From Cornus controversa (taxonomy: Eukaryota; Streptophyta; Magnoliopsida; Cornales; Cornaceae), in contig CM048847.1 of NCBI GenBank assembly GCA_026545225.1, positions 10,844,501 through 10,908,500 on the forward strand: DNA of 64,000 nt. Direction: 5' to 3'. Shown here in pieces: positions 60,101 to 64,000 of the stretch. The position numbers were made by a program, and so were the translations under genes. The notes under the pieces were generated by a model. That model saw only the letters and a list, made by a program, of their open reading frames with translations. It did not search any database and had not been told where the DNA came from. The stretch's first letter is position 1. Each line of letters opens with the position of its first letter.

Positions 60101-61801
60101 GTGTCTCATCATCACCATCAACTAGTAGGCTCGCTAAGAAATGTCCAAGTCCACTCTGATCACTCGAACCACGCAAAGAAGACAAGTAGAAGACATCCCG
60201 CTCCCCCACAAAACATATACTAACACCAGAGGGTGTATACAAGGTCACTCTTCCCCGATGACAATCAATATTGGCTCTATAGGTCGATAGCAAATTCATA
60301 CCCAAGATCGCATCAAAGCTAGACATCTCAAGGAGAATGAAATCAAACACTAGTCAATGTCTCAAAATCTCGATCTCGCAAGATCGGCACACATCACTCA
60401 AAACCACTCTACCACCAACTGGCGTATCAATGGATAAAACCGTGTCCAAGGATGACACCTCCAACCCCAAAGCACAAGCAAATGCATATGATATGAATGA
60501 ATGTGATGCACCTAAATCTACTAAAATCCTAGCCCACGAGCTAGATACAAGAAATATACCTCGGACCACTGACGGTCCTGCCGAGGTCTCTGCCAAAACA
60601 AGAGTAAAAGCACGGCCTTGTGATCTCTGGCCCTGCTGTCCCGCACCCTATATCCCGACTGCTGACTGGGAGCACTAGACGTGGCTCCTCTTGTAGGTGC
60701 CCGTGAACTCTGAACTGAAGGCACTGTCTGTTGTGGTGGCAATGCCCTGAAACCTGACTGTGAAGTCACAGGCTGTGTAGGACGCTACTGAGAACCAGTA
60801 CCACCCTGCACACTACTCTTCTGTGGGCAATTCCAACTAATATGCCCCATTTGATGACAATGGTAGCACTTTTTATCTGCCACTAACGGAACTTGCCCTT
60901 GAGTACACTCAGCCATTCTGTGTCCCGGTTTCTGGCAATTGAAACAAACTATTCTTGATCGAAAAGATTCAGAAGGTATAGCCACAGAACTCACTGATTG
61001 GGTTTGTTGCCTTTGTGAGGATGACCCACCAGTCCTCATCTTCTTTCTAGCACGATTGTCCGTAAGGGATCCCGTGCCCCATGCTTGGTTTTGTGCTTCT
61101 CTTATTCTTTGATTATCATTGCTAAACTCTTCAGAAATCAATGCTCTCTCCACTACCGCTGCATAGTTGGTCAAACCTAAAATCCCAACCTTGTCCCGTA
61201 TGTAGGTTCAGAGACCTCTTATGAATTGCTTAATCTTAAGCTCTTCCGTTGGGATCATCTCCTTTGCAAATCGAGCCAAGGAGGTAAATTTTGTCTCATA
61301 CTCCATCACCATCATTGTCTTTTGAACAAGGTTGAAGAATTCCCTCCTCATACTGTCCTTCATCGTCACTGGAAAGTATTTCTCAAAGAAAAGTACTTGG
61401 AACGTATCCCATTCCATTGTCTCCAAATCATGGTAGTCTCCCAAGAATTTCTACCAACGTTTGGCATCATCCTTAAGATAGTGAGTGGCTACCTTAACTT
61501 TCGAGTTCCCCTCAATCTCAAGTACATTAAGGAGTGTAACCATCTCATCCAACCAACTTTCCGCTATCATTGGATCGGATCCCCCAGAATACGATGACGG
61601 ACTATGTTTCTTAACATGCCCCAATGCCGTTATCACCCTACTAGGAGGAGCTGCTCTAGGTGGAGCTTGGGTCTCCTCTTGAGTTTCCCTTTGTTTTTCC
61701 CTTGCAATTTGTCGCATGGTAGCGACCATGTCACGCATAAATTGCTCTCCTCCAATAGGGACCACTTCTGGTGTCCTCTCACGAGCTCTTCTTGGTGGTA
61801 T
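57195..61801 (-). pseudogene. Element D gag-pol, broken
   Basis: Same order as C and less decayed in places. Gag has two intact zinc knuckles (CFNCQKPGHRMAEC and CYHCHQMGHISWNC, about 60,960 and 60,860). Protease has VDLGASHSFIS, a Leu where C has Ser (about 60,520). Reverse transcriptase keeps FVDD (about 59,525). Integrase keeps the HHCC finger (CLICQQ), DFMTGLP, SDRDPRF and the Glu of QSECTIQ in a 201-codon open piece (57,633-58,238). The chromodomain-like tail ends at 57,195. The start codon is ATA, and stops at 61,451, 61,208 and 60,354 match C. It is the best template here for reading A's damaged frames. Confidence 0.9.
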
Positions 61802-62096
61802 CCTTCTATATAGATGACAAGAAGATACTTAGAATTTGTGCATAAATGTATTGGACCAACTCATTTCATGCATACTCAACATGCTAAAGCACTTCACAAA
61901 TAGCCTGTTATGCAAACAATTAAGCACATAAGAATTTCCCATGCAATACGTACTTACTCTTAGCTTACACTCAAAACCTCAAATCTAGGGTCAGAACTTA
62001 AATTTCAAAATCCCATAAACCATTGATGTCCTTCAATCCAACACGTGGCTTAACCATTTCCCGTCGTCCATAGGTATTCAACCCCGGTTAAGCTCT

Positions 62097-62113
62097 GATC
62101 ATCAATGGCCCTT
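62097..62113. other. 17-nt templated insert replacing the primer site and LTR end of D
   Basis: GATCATCAATGGCCCTT (62,097-62,113) stands where C has its primer site and the LTR terminus. It is an exact copy of 62,170-62,186. A further stretch of about 65 bp present in C's LTR is missing between the two copies (after CACACCT at 62,161). This is the signature of a break repaired with locally copied filler. Confidence 0.75.
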
Positions 62114-64000
62114 AGGAGCGAGGGAAACGGGGGTGAATTCGTAATTTCACCTCAAGTTTTCACACCTAAGATCATCAATGGCCCTTGCAATTGATTTTCA
62201 CCTTTGGCTCCATACGTATAAACCACTAAGTTCTGGACCTTAACTTTTTACACAAATTTAATTTGATTATGAAGCCTACACCATTAGATAGAGTTTTCAA
62301 AAATACTCAAGTTCAAAAAAAACCACACTCAATTCCGATTTAAAACGAAGAAATTACATCGAAACGAAGTTTGGACAATTTTTGAACCTTGCTGTGAATT
62401 GTAATCTCGATCAATCGAGATTCATCTCGATTAATCGAGATTCTGACCCCATCAATCGAAGAAAACACTCTCTCGGTATCTTGGACCTGCATTATTTCGA
62501 TTAATCGAAATTCGGACTTCGATTAATCGAAATAAAGTTTGAAAATTCATAAAATCTCGCAACCATTTCGATCAATCGAGATGGACATCTCGATTAATCA
62601 AAATGGGCATTTCGATTAATCGAAATGCACTGCCCAGAAAATCCCAAACACCTATACAAGATCAAATTGAACCCAAATCTCAACCAAACCACCTTAGATC
62701 ATTCATATCTCATATAAATCATCTACCATCGATATAAAATCATACTCATACATCAACCAATACATTTGAATCTCAAATCTTGCATAATCATAGAAAACTC
62801 ATCCTAAGTTCACCATGCACATAAAATTCAAGTGAACCAAACCATCCTCAATTTTTTTCAAAGGTGATCTTCATTAACCCAACCATACAATCTAACTTAT
62901 ACATTGAGATCCTATTACCATGATTCCAATATAAATCCATAACTCTAAACATTTATATCCACGAAATTAAGATACAAGAGACAAAAGAATACATTCATCC
63001 ATTTAAATTCTGAATCCATACATAATCCATGGAATTATACATAAAAGAAATCAAGTAGTCCTTCAAGCATACATTCATCAAGTCTCAAATGACGGAAATC
63101 ATTATACATATATTTTTCAAAAGTATCCTTTCTACAAGTGTGGCATTTGTATTTGGAATTCATAACCAAAAGAAGATACAAATGTAAATGCAACACTACA
63201 ACTATGGTCAACATGCCACAAGCCGGCATGGACATTCATCTACATCCCAAAAGATCAAAATCCAAAAAAAAGAACCCAACAAGGTCCATTGAGCAAATCA
63301 TGCTTCATCCTCCATCGGCGCCTTATCTGAAAAAGTTTATATAAATATGGGGTGAGCAACACTGCGGCTCAGTAGGAATGATCCACCCAACCCCACTCTA
63401 ACTTAGGCGGCCATGCATGGATGCATATAAAATTCCTACATGTCTACATGACAAGTATACATGCTTTTAACCCATAGACAAACACGTTTTTCAAATCATG
63501 CGTGATGCTTCACATCTCAATGCATTTACATACATACATATATATATATATATGTATATATATATCCAATTGAGCAAGCCACAATATATATATATATATA
63601 TATATATAACTCATGCCACATAAATTCGGAAATCACTTCAATGGGGACTAGCTTATCACTCCGTCCATAGTAAGGGTCTCTTCGGCACCCAAACTCTGCT
63701 TACGCTTTATCGGGTTGCTAACCCGAAGGGAGCGCCTCCTCTTGGCCAAGTTTTGGGTCTTTCACCCTAGGGACCATTCCCTCACCTTAATTCTCAATGT
63801 TGTCACACCCCAAATACTCGCTTTTCATATAGTGCATATAATCACATCAATGCACTTATTCCACACCATGAATGCATTTTTGTCAAATCAATGCATTTTC
63901 CTTTCCCTCAAGATTGTCACAATGCCATCACACTCATATCATGAAAATCATCATGCTTATGCATTTAACAAGGAAAATCATATCTTTCATGCACAAGTTT
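62114..64000 (-). repeat. 5' LTR of element D, its 3' end lost, continuing past the window
   Basis: From AGGAGCGAGGG onward collinear with the middle LTR (from about 54,409). It includes the palindrome cassette (62,405-62,632), CATGCC/GGCATG hairpin (63,222-63,240), AT runs at about 63,539-63,566 and 63,583-63,608, and the CTTCGG-loop hairpin (63,676-63,692). The last 30-40 bp of the LTR and the primer site are missing. Confidence 0.9.

Larger units (their letters stand above)
46659..64000 (-). mobile_element. Tandem Tekay-like complex C/D (LTR-internal-LTR-internal-LTR), runs off the window
   Basis: Three LTRs (46,659-49,412; 54,370-57,148; 62,114 to beyond 64,000) enclose two internal regions of about 4.95 kb, all in the same direction. 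The middle LTR serves as the 5' LTR of C and the 3' LTR of D, with no target duplication between. C and D internal regions are collinear and share inactivating lesions: start codon ATG to ATA (54,064; 61,801), gag stops (53,714/61,451 and 53,471/61,208), and a CGA to TGA stop before VFDFILLEM (52,614/60,354). It inserted in E's pol. Confidence 0.9.

Overview
This window looks like repeat-dense, probably heterochromatic nuclear DNA of a flowering plant. I found no host protein gene, rRNA, tRNA or CRISPR array. Almost everything I can name is an LTR retrotransposon or a fragment of one. Host clade cannot be read from the sequence; 'angiosperm' rests on the element types (Athila and chromodomain-bearing Tekay/Del-like Ty3-gypsy, and a Sirevirus-type Ty1-copia).

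Layout. 1-4,857: old non-coding remnants on the minus strand: a probable Sirevirus-like LTR ending at 2,087 (J), a degraded Tekay-like LTR at about 2.4-3.8 kb (L), and three minisatellites. 4,858-6,828: the 3' end plus LTR of an Athila element (K). 6,829-10,690: the 3' non-coding end and LTR of a gypsy element (B, plus strand), with a 21-copy tandem repeat. From 10,691 to the right edge is one nested structure built on a minus-strand Tekay-like element (E). Only E's 3' LTR and pol tail are visible. That LTR is cut into three pieces (10,691-11,245; 40,264-40,953; 45,202-46,397) by element A and solo LTR F.

Element A (11,246-40,263, plus strand) is about 10.1 kb once its passengers are removed. 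An Athila, G (15,077-26,218, target duplication TTAGT), sits inside A's gag zinc knuckle. A Sirevirus, H (27,142-34,941, minus strand, target duplication CCTAG), sits inside A's reverse transcriptase. F (40,954-45,196, target duplication AACTC) is a 4.2 kb solo LTR. In E's pol tail lies a tandem complex, C/D (46,659 to beyond 64,000), arranged LTR-internal-LTR-internal-LTR.

All coding regions are broken. G's gag-pol keeps one frame for 4.3 kb with four stops but has lost integrase cleanly. H has LTRs differing at only four positions seen, yet has a truncated gag and a pol frameshift. C and D share several inactivating lesions, so they look like a duplication of an already dead element.

The least explained structure is an array of about a dozen short hairpins in F (41,979-42,379). 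Their stems differ in sequence while the larger loops share a CTCCGA core. A second theme is that each well-preserved family carries its own small set of CG-containing palindromes in non-coding DNA.
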